Below are positions 7,455 through 13,870 of a stretch of 21,218 nucleotides of DNA, piece after piece. Below the pieces are notes generated by a model. That model saw only the letters and a list, made by a program, of their open reading frames with translations. It was not told the origin of the DNA and did no database searches. Position 1 is the stretch's first letter, and every line of letters starts with the position of its first letter. The DNA is from an uncultured Candidatus Saccharibacteria bacterium. GTDB lineage: Bacteria > Patescibacteriota > Saccharimonadia > Saccharimonadales > Saccharimonadaceae. The stretch lies in NCBI GenBank assembly GCA_938042065.1, contig CALISG010000028.1, positions 1 to 21,218 on the forward strand, written 5' to 3'. Both the position numbers and the translations under genes were made by a program.

Positions 7455-8252
7455 TTATGCTTGCAGTACGACGATAAAGCCGCGTGTTAGCTTATGCCGC
7501 AGTTGGCGCGAACCAGCGTAGGCTATTATTGCACCGTGCTGCTGCGGGTCGGCTTCTAAAAACACTAGGGCGCCAGGATTTAAATGTACTGGTAGCTGGT
7601 CTATCAGTTGGTAGATTAGTGCCAATCCCTCGTCTTTGGCGAAGAGTGCTAATGCTGGTTCATGATTAGTCTCGGGCGAGCGCTGCCATGAGCGGTCGAC
7701 ATATGGCAAATTAGCGATAATTATATCGAATTTGCCGGGTACAGCGCGCAACAAATTGCTTTTTATCAGAGCGACGTCGGCTTGAAATTTTTCAGCGTTT
7801 TGGCGGGCAACGCGCAAGGCTGGCTGGCTAATATCAGATAAAATTACGTTAAGTCCTGGGATTTCTAGCTTTGCGGTAATGCCCAAACAGCCGCTGCCGG
7901 TACCGACATCTAATAGCTTACCAGAAACATCAAGTTCTTTTAGCAGCTCTATGATGGCTTCTGATTCTGGACGAGGCACTAAAACTTGCGGCGATACCGT
8001 AAATCTTCGGCCGTAAAAATCGCGGTAGCCTAAAATATAAGCAAGCGGTACGCGTTCTAGACGCAGACGCAGCCGAGCATTAGCAATATCAACGCGTCGC
8101 GGATCGATGTTGCTTTCGGGATGAGCGTGTAGGTAGGTACGATTTTTCCGCAGCGTATTAGCCAAGATAAGTTCTGTATCTAGTCTGGCAGAATCGACGC
8201 CAATTTCTCGTAATTGTTTGATTGCGTGATCAAGCCATGCCGATATATTCAT
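7455..8252 (-). CDS. prmC: peptide chain release factor N5-glutamine methyltransferase
   Basis: Methylates the Gln of the GGQ motif in release factors using S-adenosylmethionine. The 265 residues show an N-terminal helical substrate domain (about 1-75), then the Rossmann methyltransferase fold: VPRPESEAI (92-100) is the conserved PRPxTE-type block, LLDVGTGSGCLG (113-124) the SAM loop, and ANLPYVDR (180-187) the catalytic segment. The usual motif is NPPY; here it reads NLPY, with the first Pro replaced. The gene follows prfA, its probable substrate, on the same strand, but has its own promoter in the gap. Start: ATG at 8252, 6 bases behind a -10 box, with no Shine-Dalgarno. Confidence 0.94.
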   Translation of the reverse strand: MNISAWLDHAIKQLREIGVDSARLDTELILANTLRKNRTYLHAHPESNIDPRRVDIANARLRLRLERVPLAYILGYRDFYGRRFTVSPQVLVPRPESEAIIELLKELDVSGKLLDVGTGSGCLGITAKLEIPGLNVILSDISQPALRVARQNAEKFQADVALIKSNLLRAVPGKFDIIIANLPYVDRSWQRSPETNHEPALALFAKDEGLALIYQLIDQLPVHLNPGALVFLEADPQQHGAIIAYAGSRQLRHKLTRGFIVVLQA

Positions 8253-8258
8253 ACGAAT

Positions 8259-8287
8259 AGTATAAAATGCAAGTTTGTGGCGGTCAA
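8259..8287 (-). promoter_or_regulatory. promoter of prmC
   Basis: On the minus strand TTGACC (8287-8282), 17 bases, TATACT (8264-8259), then 6 bases to the start codon. Predicts a leaderless prmC mRNA made in addition to read-through from prfA. Confidence 0.65.
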
Positions 8288-8324
8288 ACGAACTTAATGC
8301 GCTCAGGAGCGAGGCGGCGATAGA

Positions 8325-9398
8325 TCATTGTTGGTCGGCGTTTTGCGCTTTTAGTTCTCGTTCGTAAGCTTGCAACTGTTCAATTAAATCGTTGATGTCT
8401 CCGTTCATGGCGGCGGGGATGTTGCTGCGGCTATAATGAATGCGGTGGTCGGTAATACGGTCCTGCGGGAAGTTGTAGGTGCGGATTTTTTCGGAGCGGT
8501 CGCCAGTACCGACTAATGAGCGCCGTTCAGCGCTTAGCTTGGCATTTTCCTCGTCAATTTTCATCTGTAGTAAGCGCGAGCGCAGCACGCTCATGGCTTT
8601 TTCGCGGTTCTTGATTTGTGACTTCTCGTCTTGGTTGGTAACTATTATGCCAGTTGGCAGGTGAGTAACGCGTACCGCCGAGTCGGTGGTGTTGACACTT
8701 TGGCCGCCGTGACCGCTGGAGCGGTAAATATCGACGCGCAGGTCATTCGGGTTGATATCGATATCAGTTTCTTCGGCTTCAGGCAGGACAGCGACGGTGG
8801 CAGTGCTAGTATGAATACGGCCTTGGCTTTCAGTGACCGGGACGCGTTGGACGCGGTGGACGCCGCCTTCAAATTTCAATTTGGCATATGGCGCGTCGCC
8901 CTTAACCATGAAAATGACTTCTTTGTATCCGCCGGAATCGTTGGCAGATTCGCTAATCAGCTCGGTTTTATAGCCGTTGGCCTCGCACCAGCGCAAGTAC
9001 ATGCGGTATAACTCCGCTGCGAACAATGACGCTTCGTCGCCGCCAGCGCCAGCGCGGATCTCGATGATGATGTTTTTCTCGTCGTTCGGGTCTTTGGGTG
9101 TTAGTAATATGAATAACTTATCGTCGAGTTCGGCGATTTTAGCTTCGTCCTCGGGAATCTCTGCTTTGGCTAGTTCGGCTAATTCATCGTTGCCCTGGGC
9201 TAGATTTTTTGCCTCCGCTAGCTGTTTCTCGATAGTATCGCGTTCGCTAGCGGTAGTAATAATGGTTTCTAGCTCGGCGAAACGTTTGTTCTTGGTAGTA
9301 AAATCTGGCGAGCTGTAAGCGTCGGGACTTGCTAAAAAATCGCCGAGGCGAGCGCGTTCGGCTTTCAAGGCGTCTAAATCGAGAGAAATCTTTGCCAT
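8325..9398 (-). CDS. prfA: peptide chain release factor 1 (RF1)
   Basis: Class I release factor, recognises UAA and UAG and triggers peptide release in the ribosome. The 357 residues match RF1 length. GAGGDEAS (117-124) lies in domain 2; the codon-reading tripeptide is Pro-Val-Thr (187-189) in RVPVTESQGRIHTS, the RF1 PxT type rather than the RF2 SPF type; and GGQ (231-233) in SSGHGGQSVNTT is the hydrolysis motif that PrmC modifies. The gene itself ends with TGA, as do lepB and others, so an RF2 must be encoded elsewhere and UGA is not recoded. Start ATG at 9398 is 10 bases after a -10 box. Upstream of and collinear with prmC. Confidence 0.96.
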   Translation of the reverse strand: MAKISLDLDALKAERARLGDFLASPDAYSSPDFTTKNKRFAELETIITTASERDTIEKQLAEAKNLAQGNDELAELAKAEIPEDEAKIAELDDKLFILLTPKDPNDEKNIIIEIRAGAGGDEASLFAAELYRMYLRWCEANGYKTELISESANDSGGYKEVIFMVKGDAPYAKLKFEGGVHRVQRVPVTESQGRIHTSTATVAVLPEAEETDIDINPNDLRVDIYRSSGHGGQSVNTTDSAVRVTHLPTGIIVTNQDEKSQIKNREKAMSVLRSRLLQMKIDEENAKLSAERRSLVGTGDRSEKIRTYNFPQDRITDHRIHYSRSNIPAAMNGDINDLIEQLQAYERELKAQNADQQ

Positions 9399-9408
9399 AA
9401 CTTATAAA

Positions 9409-9417
9409 ATTATAGCA
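9409..9417 (-). promoter_or_regulatory. extended -10 promoter of prfA
   Basis: On the minus strand TGC-TATAAT, box 9414-9409, 10 bases before the prfA ATG. No -35 match at 17 bases. It faces away from the plus-strand promoter at 9422-9450, and the two polymerase footprints would overlap. Confidence 0.5.
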
Positions 9418-9421
9418 TATA

Positions 9422-9450
9422 TTGACGAAATAAGCGTTTTAATGTATAAT
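9422..9450 (+). promoter_or_regulatory. strong plus-strand promoter upstream of the 9502 ORF
   Basis: TTGACG (9422-9427), 17 bases, TATAAT (9445-9450): eleven of twelve consensus bases. The expected transcript start, 6-8 bases downstream, falls on the ATG at 9457, whose reading frame meets a TAG after three codons. Confidence 0.75.
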
Positions 9451-9456
9451 AGAAAG

Positions 9457-9468
9457 ATGAGTAGGTAG
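9457..9468 (+). other. three-codon leaderless mini-ORF in frame with the 9502 ORF
   Basis: ATG-AGT-AGG-TAG, 6 bases after the -10 box, exactly where other genes here start. The frame beyond the TAG is open and reads into the 9502 protein. It could be the old start cut off by a nonsense change, a regulatory minigene, or chance. Confidence 0.35.
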
Positions 9469-9499
9469 ATTGATAACCCGTCGGAGCCTGCTGCGAGCG

Positions 9500-9516
9500 A
9501 GTTGTTATGCACAACT
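9500..9516 (+). repeat. small inverted repeat at the candidate start
   Basis: AGTTGT-TATGC-ACAACT, a perfect 6-bp repeat with a 5-base loop covering the TTG at 9502 and an out-of-frame ATG at 9507. If formed in the mRNA it would bury both codons. May be chance. Confidence 0.25.
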
Positions 9517-10167
9517 TTATTGCCAGTAGCTGCCCCCGTTAAAACTTACAGAATACCGGAAGGTCTGCTGCCGCTAAAGCCGTGGCAAGTTGTGAATGTT
9601 GGCGGGGGACATATTAGGGCTAAAGGTGAGGTAGATAGTCTAGATGTAATGGTATTTTTAGCGGATGATAATAGATTAACTAATTATCAACATCCAGCCC
9701 TGGAGAGTCATTTAAGAAAAACGGTCCTAGGAGAAGGTGATGGGAATGAAGATGGGCAAGGTGATATAGATTTTGTACGATCGCTATATTACGGTGCGGT
9801 TGCCCGCGATATGGGGTTAACCGTACCAGATGTGATCAGTATGACAGCTGATAGTAAAAGATTGTTGAAATCGGCTGGTTTTTCTGAGGTGCTAGCTACG
9901 GGATCGCTTGCAAATGTAGGGTTAGTGTTGTCTAGGGGCGATGAATTGAGCGACCCTGCTGATATTGAAAGACGAGCGCGTGGAATAGGTTTATACACTA
10001 AAGAGACCATAACTTTTCCTGGAGCAGGTGAGGATTCTAAAGGTAATCAGTTTATTGCGCTAACTGACGCCGCTGGGAATCGAATTATCATGCCGTATAG
10101 TGGAATTAGGGAGCGTATTCTGATAGACGCATTTGGGTATGAGGAAGCTGGCGGGCAAGAAAAATAA
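9502..10167 (+). CDS. unknown protein, start uncertain, possibly a nonsense-interrupted gene
   Basis: Not recognised; no family motif, signal peptide or membrane segment is obvious. The longest reading from a usable start is a TTG at 9502 (221 residues). A GTG at 9592 and an ATG at 9649 are in frame too; none has a good Shine-Dalgarno. The frame is also open upstream to 9469 and, but for one TAG, to the leaderless ATG at 9457. The product is soluble-looking and mildly acidic, with Gly-rich turns (NVGGGHIRAKGE, GEGDGNEDGQGD) and an ordered C-terminal half including GSLANVGLVLSRGDELSD and NRIIMPYSGIRERI. It is driven by a near-consensus promoter, followed directly by a hairpin terminator, and so is a single-gene unit between prfA and rpmE. 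Confidence 0.65.
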   Translation: MLCTTLLPVAAPVKTYRIPEGLLPLKPWQVVNVGGGHIRAKGEVDSLDVMVFLADDNRLTNYQHPALESHLRKTVLGEGDGNEDGQGDIDFVRSLYYGAVARDMGLTVPDVISMTADSKRLLKSAGFSEVLATGSLANVGLVLSRGDELSDPADIERRARGIGLYTKETITFPGAGEDSKGNQFIALTDAAGNRIIMPYSGIRERILIDAFGYEEAGGQEK

Positions 10168-10197
10168 AATGTCGCTGACAGATATCAGCGATATTTT
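10166..10197. terminator. bidirectional terminator between the 9502 ORF and rpmE
   Basis: A 13-bp stem, AAAATGTCGCTGA (10166-10178) with TCAGCGATATTTT (10185-10197), one G-T pair and a 6-base loop. It has A and T runs at its two ends so it can serve both convergent genes. It begins on the stop codon of the plus-strand gene. Confidence 0.8.
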
Positions 10198-10216
10198 ATT
10201 ATGTGATTGATGGCGT

Positions 10217-10621
10217 CTAGTTTTTCTTGTCGACCTGTTTCTTGGCTTTTTTGGATGTTTTGGCTGGTTTGGCGTTGTTGTCGCTGGTTTTGTCATCGGC
10301 AGCTTGCTGAGCCTTGGCGGCAGCGGCGGCGTTAGCCTTTTTTGCTTTGTTGACGAGAGCTTCGCGGCGGGCCTTCGCGGCGGCTTGGCGGGCCTTGAAG
10401 CGGTCAACGCGGCCTTCGGTGTCGATGATCTTTTCTTCGCCAGTGAAGAATGGATGTGATTTACTCGAAATGTGGACTTTGACCAACGGGTAAGTCTGGC
10501 CGTCTTTCCACTTGATTGTTTCGGTAGATTGCGCTGTTGAGCGAGTCAAGAACGCGAAGCCTGCTTGTTCGTCGCTAAATACGACCAGGCGATAGTCCTG
10601 TGGGTGAATACTGCTTTTCAT
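10217..10621 (-). CDS. rpmE2: 50S ribosomal protein bL31 type B with long basic C-terminal tail
   Basis: Large-subunit protein at the intersubunit bridge region. Residues 1-78 match type B L31: MKSSIHPQDYRLVVF, FLTRSTAQSTETI, YPLVKVHISSKSHPFFTG and GRVDRFKAR, without the CxxC zinc-binding cysteines of type A. Residues 79-134 are an added tail made almost wholly of Ala, Lys, Gln, Asp and Asn (AAAAKAQQAADD, KTSKKAKKQ); ordinary type B L31 proteins are about 80-90 residues. The tail is probably disordered and could lie along rRNA. Start is the ATG at 10621, 9 bases from its -10 box, with no Shine-Dalgarno. In many bacteria type B L31 is induced on zinc shortage; no Zur-like site was recognised here. 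Confidence 0.93.
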   Translation of the reverse strand: MKSSIHPQDYRLVVFSDEQAGFAFLTRSTAQSTETIKWKDGQTYPLVKVHISSKSHPFFTGEEKIIDTEGRVDRFKARQAAAKARREALVNKAKKANAAAAAKAQQAADDKTSDNNAKPAKTSKKAKKQVDKKN

Positions 10622-10630
10622 AACTGTAGT

Positions 10631-10659
10631 ATTTTAACAAAAATCTATCTGTCTGTCAA
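10631..10659 (-). promoter_or_regulatory. promoter of rpmE
   Basis: On the minus strand a perfect TTGACA (10659-10654), 17 bases, TAAAAT (10636-10631), then 9 bases to the ATG. Predicts a leader of at most about 3 bases. Confidence 0.75.
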
Positions 10660-11102
10660 AAATGAGTTTTGCGGCGCTTTTCGTTGCTACGGCGTTCCTT
10701 TTCGCTGCTGATTTTGTCGTGAAGTTTGCGCAGTGCGCGCTGCGAGGCCGGTAGCTGGGTAATAGCGCGAATTTCTTCCTCGATGTCAGCTAAATCTTCG
10801 TCGCTGAAGTCTTCTAATCCAACATAGCGCATGCGGGCGCCTTTGGTGGAGCGGATTAGTTCATCAAGCTTAAGCTGAATAGCACGACTATCGCGGTTTT
10901 GAGTATTTTGGATCAAGAACACCATCAAAAAAGTGACAATCGTCGTACCAGTGTTGATAACTAACTGCCAGGTGTCAGAGAAGTTGAAAATTGGCCCGGT
11001 GATAAACCAAACAGCTATTGAAGCGGCTGCTAGGATAAACACGCCAGCCGACCCAGCCAGCGTTGAGGCGCGCGACGAAATCTTGCGAAAGCGTTCTTTC
11101 AT
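10656..11102 (-). CDS. low-affinity iron permease-like small membrane protein
   Basis: Looks like the low-affinity iron permease/small predicted membrane protein family (Pfam Iron_permease). The 148 residues hold two membrane helices (about 17-37 and 46-65), followed by the family signature VFLIQNTQNRDSRAIQLKLDEL and a charged cytoplasmic tail rich in Glu, Arg and Lys to the end (KISSEKERRSNEKRRK). The name comes from a yeast protein; transport of iron by bacterial members is not well shown, so the function stays open. Start ATG at 11102 lies 6 bases after a -10 box. Its stop overlaps the rpmE promoter -35 region. It is divergent from the caspase-like gene. Confidence 0.85.
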   Translation of the reverse strand: MKERFRKISSRASTLAGSAGVFILAAASIAVWFITGPIFNFSDTWQLVINTGTTIVTFLMVFLIQNTQNRDSRAIQLKLDELIRSTKGARMRYVGLEDFSDEDLADIEEEIRAITQLPASQRALRKLHDKISSEKERRSNEKRRKTHF

Positions 11103-11108
11103 GATGTA

Positions 11109-11137
11109 AGCATAACAAAAAAGGTGAATATTAGCAA
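11109..11137 (-). promoter_or_regulatory. promoter of the iron-permease-like gene
   Basis: On the minus strand TTGCTA (11137-11132), 17 bases, TATGCT (11114-11109), then 6 bases to the ATG. Back-to-back with the -10 box at 11146-11151. Confidence 0.55.
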
Positions 11138-11145
11138 AAATAGTG

Positions 11146-11151
11146 TATAAT
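11146..11151 (+). promoter_or_regulatory. -10 element upstream of the caspase-like gene
   Basis: TATAAT with no clear -35 at 17 bases. The expected start (about 11157-11159) falls on a mini-ORF ATG at 11156; the likely gene start, ATG 11179, is about 20 bases further on. Confidence 0.55.
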
Positions 11152-11155
11152 TACG

Positions 11156-11167
11156 ATGGATACGTAA
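11156..11167 (+). other. three-codon mini-ORF in the leader of the caspase-like gene
   Basis: ATG-GAT-ACG-TAA, 4 bases after the -10 box, out of frame with the gene. It recalls the ATG-stop at 9457, but such short motifs easily occur by chance. Confidence 0.25.
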
Positions 11168-11178
11168 CAGAAACAAAA

Positions 11179-12609
11179 ATGACAAATGACAAAACACCTG
11201 AATATTACCCTGCACAAACGCCGCTAGAAATAGAAGCTGTAAGCACTGAGGACGACGAGTATAGTAGACGTCGCGACTTCTTCAGAAGGTTGTGCGATGA
11301 TATAGATGAAATGCGCAAAGGCGACCTGGCAGAATTGAAGGTAAAATATAAAGGATATCTCGATAGAACCATTAGGAATGTCTGCCTAGCTAGAGACGAA
11401 CGGTCGCGAGAAGAGCGTTCCGCTATAAGTAAAGCTATCAAACTAGTTGAAGAAATTGCCGACGTACCATTAGTCGATTGGCCAGACGATTTGCTTGAGT
11501 ATCCGGATGTCTGTAGCGAGTATGTAAAATGGATGCTTGAATCGGGTAATGGTACAGTGTATCGTTGCGCCCAGGCTGCTAGAGAGGAGTTTCATGATAG
11601 CGGCGGTCGTATCGTAGATAAGAAAAATATTGATTTTGAAAATAGCGATTACGAACGGATGATATGGCGGTATGAAATGTGTAATAGAGTACTGCTTGGC
11701 GATGACGAATCGGCTAAATCTGTCATAGATGAATACGGTAAATATATAGGACAATATGGGACGATTAATATAGGGGAAGTCTATATGACGGAAGAAGGTC
11801 AAACAGATTATATGGAGTATATAAGAGCTATGGAGCATTTGGGCCGCGATAATGTGCTTAAACTGCATGATAAACTTGGGATAGCAATTTTTTCTCGCTG
11901 GTCGTTGCAAACGTTAGATAGCATGGTTGATTTGGTGAATGGTAAGGGTGAAGAAAAGTCGTGGTCGGTTGTTCTAATTGGCAAATCGGGCGATCATAAT
12001 GGCGCCTTTAAAAATTTCAGACGTACAGAGTCTTCGGATATTATACCCATCGAAGTAGGTTCTGCTAAAGACGTTCAGGATAGAGTTGCTGCGCTGCAAA
12101 GCATAGGCATTGATACTATCAATCGGTTGACTATTGCTGGTCATGGCGATATCAAAGGACTGCTACTAGCTTCTGGCTATAATCTACCGAGAAATACCGA
12201 TGAGTTGAGACAGAGTCCTATAATTATGTTCATTAATATGATAAAAGCAGGCGATGATGGTTTGCGAAATATCAATCTGATGTCGTGCTCTGGCGCTCGT
12301 CGTTTTGACGGAGAAGCAAGCCTGGCGGAATGCCTCTCTTGTTTGGACAAAGGTTTAGCCGTACATGCTCCGCCAGAAGATGCGTATATAAACGTACAAG
12401 ATGGGGAGGCTAATTTGAGGTCGGTTGTACCCTTGAATCGTATGATAGAGGATGTACTTATTGAAATGAACGTTCCCGGTTATAATAGAATTGCTAGCTG
12501 GCTAGAGAAGGTATTTTGGAAGAGAACGAAAAATACCTTAGTAACTAGCGTGGCGGGTTTTCTGGTGTCCGAAGAAAATGCTAATATGACATTAGGAGGC
12601 GAGGTATGA
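11179..12609 (+). CDS. putative clan CD (caspase/CHAT/C80-like) cysteine protease
   Basis: Not assignable to a named family by eye, but the C-terminal half has the layout of caspase-fold (clan CD) peptidases. A first strand WSVVLIGKSGDHNG (262-275) comes first. A strand ending in the dyad His, RLTIAGHGDIKGLLL (316-330, His322), is followed by a strand ending in the Cys, INLMSCSGARRF (365-376, Cys370), a helix, and a strand GLAVHAPPEDAYI. The GHG and SCSG contexts are those of the clan's catalytic dyad. Residues 1-255 are mostly helical and charged, with no signal peptide or membrane segment, so a cytoplasmic protein or one exported by a leaderless route. Start: ATG 11179; a GTG frame to 11143 overlaps the -10 box. 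It overlaps the next gene by 4 bases (ATGA). It appears more AT-rich than nearby core genes. Activity and substrate are unknown. Confidence 0.8.
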   Translation: MTNDKTPEYYPAQTPLEIEAVSTEDDEYSRRRDFFRRLCDDIDEMRKGDLAELKVKYKGYLDRTIRNVCLARDERSREERSAISKAIKLVEEIADVPLVDWPDDLLEYPDVCSEYVKWMLESGNGTVYRCAQAAREEFHDSGGRIVDKKNIDFENSDYERMIWRYEMCNRVLLGDDESAKSVIDEYGKYIGQYGTINIGEVYMTEEGQTDYMEYIRAMEHLGRDNVLKLHDKLGIAIFSRWSLQTLDSMVDLVNGKGEEKSWSVVLIGKSGDHNGAFKNFRRTESSDIIPIEVGSAKDVQDRVAALQSIGIDTINRLTIAGHGDIKGLLLASGYNLPRNTDELRQSPIIMFINMIKAGDDGLRNINLMSCSGARRFDGEASLAECLSCLDKGLAVHAPPEDAYINVQDGEANLRSVVPLNRMIEDVLIEMNVPGYNRIASWLEKVFWKRTKNTLVTSVAGFLVSEENANMTLGGEV

Positions 12610-13085
12610 CAGAAATGTTTCTTGGCTTATCACCAGATACCGATAAGTGCGATCCAGAATTGATCAGAGAAAGAATAAAAGAGATAGAAGGCTATATCAT
12701 TAGCTTGCAGCCTGGTGAATCATTTTTTAAAAATGAAGAAACAGGTTTAGTTATAAGAACTAATGTAGAAGAAGACGATGATGGCGATGGAGTGAATCAC
12801 CGCATGGTTGGTGTTGTCCGCGAAGAGGGTGGCGATAGAAAAGGGTGGTTAGTCGCCACTAAGGGGGGTTACATCTTTGTCGTACGCGAGCTAGTCGACA
12901 ACAAAGACTATGGTGATGATGAGGAGAAGGCTTATTTATTATTCTCTTCTAAAGTTGATACCAGCCAATTTGCCGATTGTTCTAATTGCGATTCTCTAGA
13001 ACAATTAGCAAAGTCTCTGGCGCTGGTGTCTGGTATAAATAGACCGTCGAGAAATCCTTTTGCTGTTGAAAAAAATAGCCAATAA
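12606..13085 (+). CDS. unknown small acidic protein coupled to the caspase-like gene
   Basis: Not recognised. The 159 residues are strongly acidic, with an acidic patch NVEEDDDGDG (about 53-62). An amphipathic N-terminal helix region (ELIRERIKEIEGYIISLQPGE) leads into alternating short strands (GLVIRT, HRMVGVVRE, GWLVATKGGYIFVVREL), suggesting a small alpha/beta fold; CSNC occurs near residue 127. No signal peptide or membrane segment. Its ATG overlaps the upstream TGA (ATGA) and has AGGAGG (12594-12599) 6 bases before, so the two proteins are made together in a fixed ratio. The pairing suggests an inhibitor, immunity protein, chaperone or substrate of the putative protease. That role is inferred from arrangement only. 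The rpsB -35 lies within its 3' end. Confidence 0.85.
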   Translation: MTEMFLGLSPDTDKCDPELIRERIKEIEGYIISLQPGESFFKNEETGLVIRTNVEEDDDGDGVNHRMVGVVREEGGDRKGWLVATKGGYIFVVRELVDNKDYGDDEEKAYLLFSSKVDTSQFADCSNCDSLEQLAKSLALVSGINRPSRNPFAVEKNSQ

Positions 13086-13094
13086 TGTTACACT
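13066..13094 (+). promoter_or_regulatory. promoter of rpsB-tsf
   Basis: TTGAAA (13066-13071, inside the preceding gene), 17 bases, TACACT (13089-13094). It predicts a start near 13101 and a leader of about 67 bases, the longest in the window. Confidence 0.6.
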
Positions 13095-13100
13095 AAGTTT

Positions 13101-13167
13101 GAAATAATTTTAACGATACAGCTCGTTGCAGCTCCAAAAGCAGCGGGCGAGGAAAAGGAGTAAACTA
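13101..13167 (+). promoter_or_regulatory. rpsB 5' leader
   Basis: This is the predicted untranslated leader, with GGAAAAGGAG (13151-13160) as ribosome-binding site 7 bases before the ATG. S2 represses its own rpsB-tsf mRNA through the leader in several bacteria. Here CTCG (13122-13125) could pair with CGAG (13148-13151) around the GC-rich middle, but no convincing conserved structure is visible, so regulation is only a possibility. Confidence 0.35.
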
Positions 13168-13869
13168 ATGTCTGTAGCAGTAGACATGAAAGCTTTGTTT
13201 GAGGCTGGTGTTCATTTTGGACACAAAACTAGCCGTTGGCACCCGAAGATGGCGCCGTATATTCACTCAAAACGCCAGGATAGCCATATTATTGATTTGG
13301 CGAAGACAGTTGAGGCGCTAGACAAAGCCTTACCGTTTATTACCAAGACGGTCGCGAGCGGCAAAAAAGTTTTGTTTGTTGGTACCAAAAAGCAGGCCAA
13401 AGATATCGTCAAAGCGGCTGCCGAGTCGGCTGGCCAGCCGTTTGTGGTGAATCGCTGGATCGGCGGCATGCTAACCAATGTTACAACTACCAATGCACAG
13501 ATCAAGAAGTTGCGCGACCTCGAGCACCGCATGGACAACGGCGATCTCGAGAAGCGCTATAATAAGCTAGAAGTTCAGCGCTACCAAGAAGAAATCGATA
13601 GTTTGAACTTCAAATACGGCGGTATCAAAGAATTGAGTGGTAAGCCTGGCGCTTTAATCGTGCTCGATATGCTGGTTGATAAAAATGCTATTGCTGAAGC
13701 AAAAAATCTCGGTATCCCAGTGGTGGCAATTGCTGATACGAATGCCGACCCGAGCAAAGTTGAATATCCAATACCAGGCAACGACGATGCGATTAAAGGT
13801 TTGCAATTGTTGCTAGATTACTTTGTAGCAGCAGTGAACGAAGGCAAGACTAAAAAAGAGGAGAAATAG
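13168..13869 (+). CDS. rpsB: 30S ribosomal protein uS2
   Basis: Small-subunit protein of 233 residues. Clear family blocks: FEAGVHFGHKTSRWHPKMAPYI at the start (residues 9-30), ILFVGTKKQA-like KVLFVGTKKQAKD, NRWIGGMLTN, GGIKELSGKPGALIVLD and IPVVAIADTNADPSKVEYPIPGNDDA, the last giving the C-terminal half of the fold. The ATG at 13168 is chosen because it matches the usual N-terminus and has AAGGAG just upstream; a longer frame from 13126 would run through the leader. tsf follows after a single base, the standard rpsB-tsf operon. The C-terminus is short and charged (KTKKEEK), without the extension of some species. Confidence 0.97.
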   Translation: MSVAVDMKALFEAGVHFGHKTSRWHPKMAPYIHSKRQDSHIIDLAKTVEALDKALPFITKTVASGKKVLFVGTKKQAKDIVKAAAESAGQPFVVNRWIGGMLTNVTTTNAQIKKLRDLEHRMDNGDLEKRYNKLEVQRYQEEIDSLNFKYGGIKELSGKPGALIVLDMLVDKNAIAEAKNLGIPVVAIADTNADPSKVEYPIPGNDDAIKGLQLLLDYFVAAVNEGKTKKEEK

Positions 13870-13870
13870 G

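Noticed and set aside
8300..8311. CGCTC-AG-GAGCG inverted repeat between prfA and prmC as a terminator
   Set aside because: The loop is too small for the full stem and no T run follows on the minus strand; it is more likely chance in a GC-rich patch.
8631..9011. Open frame of 126 codons on the plus strand inside prfA
   Set aside because: prfA is unmistakable on the other strand; this frame has no initiation signals or protein-like motifs.
9507..9542. ATG at 9507 as the start of a gene
   Set aside because: Its frame ends after 11 codons (MHNFIASSCPR) and does not match the frame of the downstream protein.
11143..11178. GTG start at 11143 for the caspase-like gene
   Set aside because: It lies directly before and reads through the -10 box, so it would not be on the mRNA; ATG 11179 is the first in-frame usable start after the predicted RNA start.
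11470..11910. Open frame of 146 codons on the minus strand inside the caspase-like gene
   Set aside because: It lies wholly opposite a better-supported gene, has no promoter or ribosome site, and its composition is that of an antisense shadow.
13101..13167. A defined S2-binding structure in the rpsB leader
   Set aside because: Only short, wobble-rich pairings could be drawn by hand; no conserved structure was recognised, so only the leader itself is annotated.
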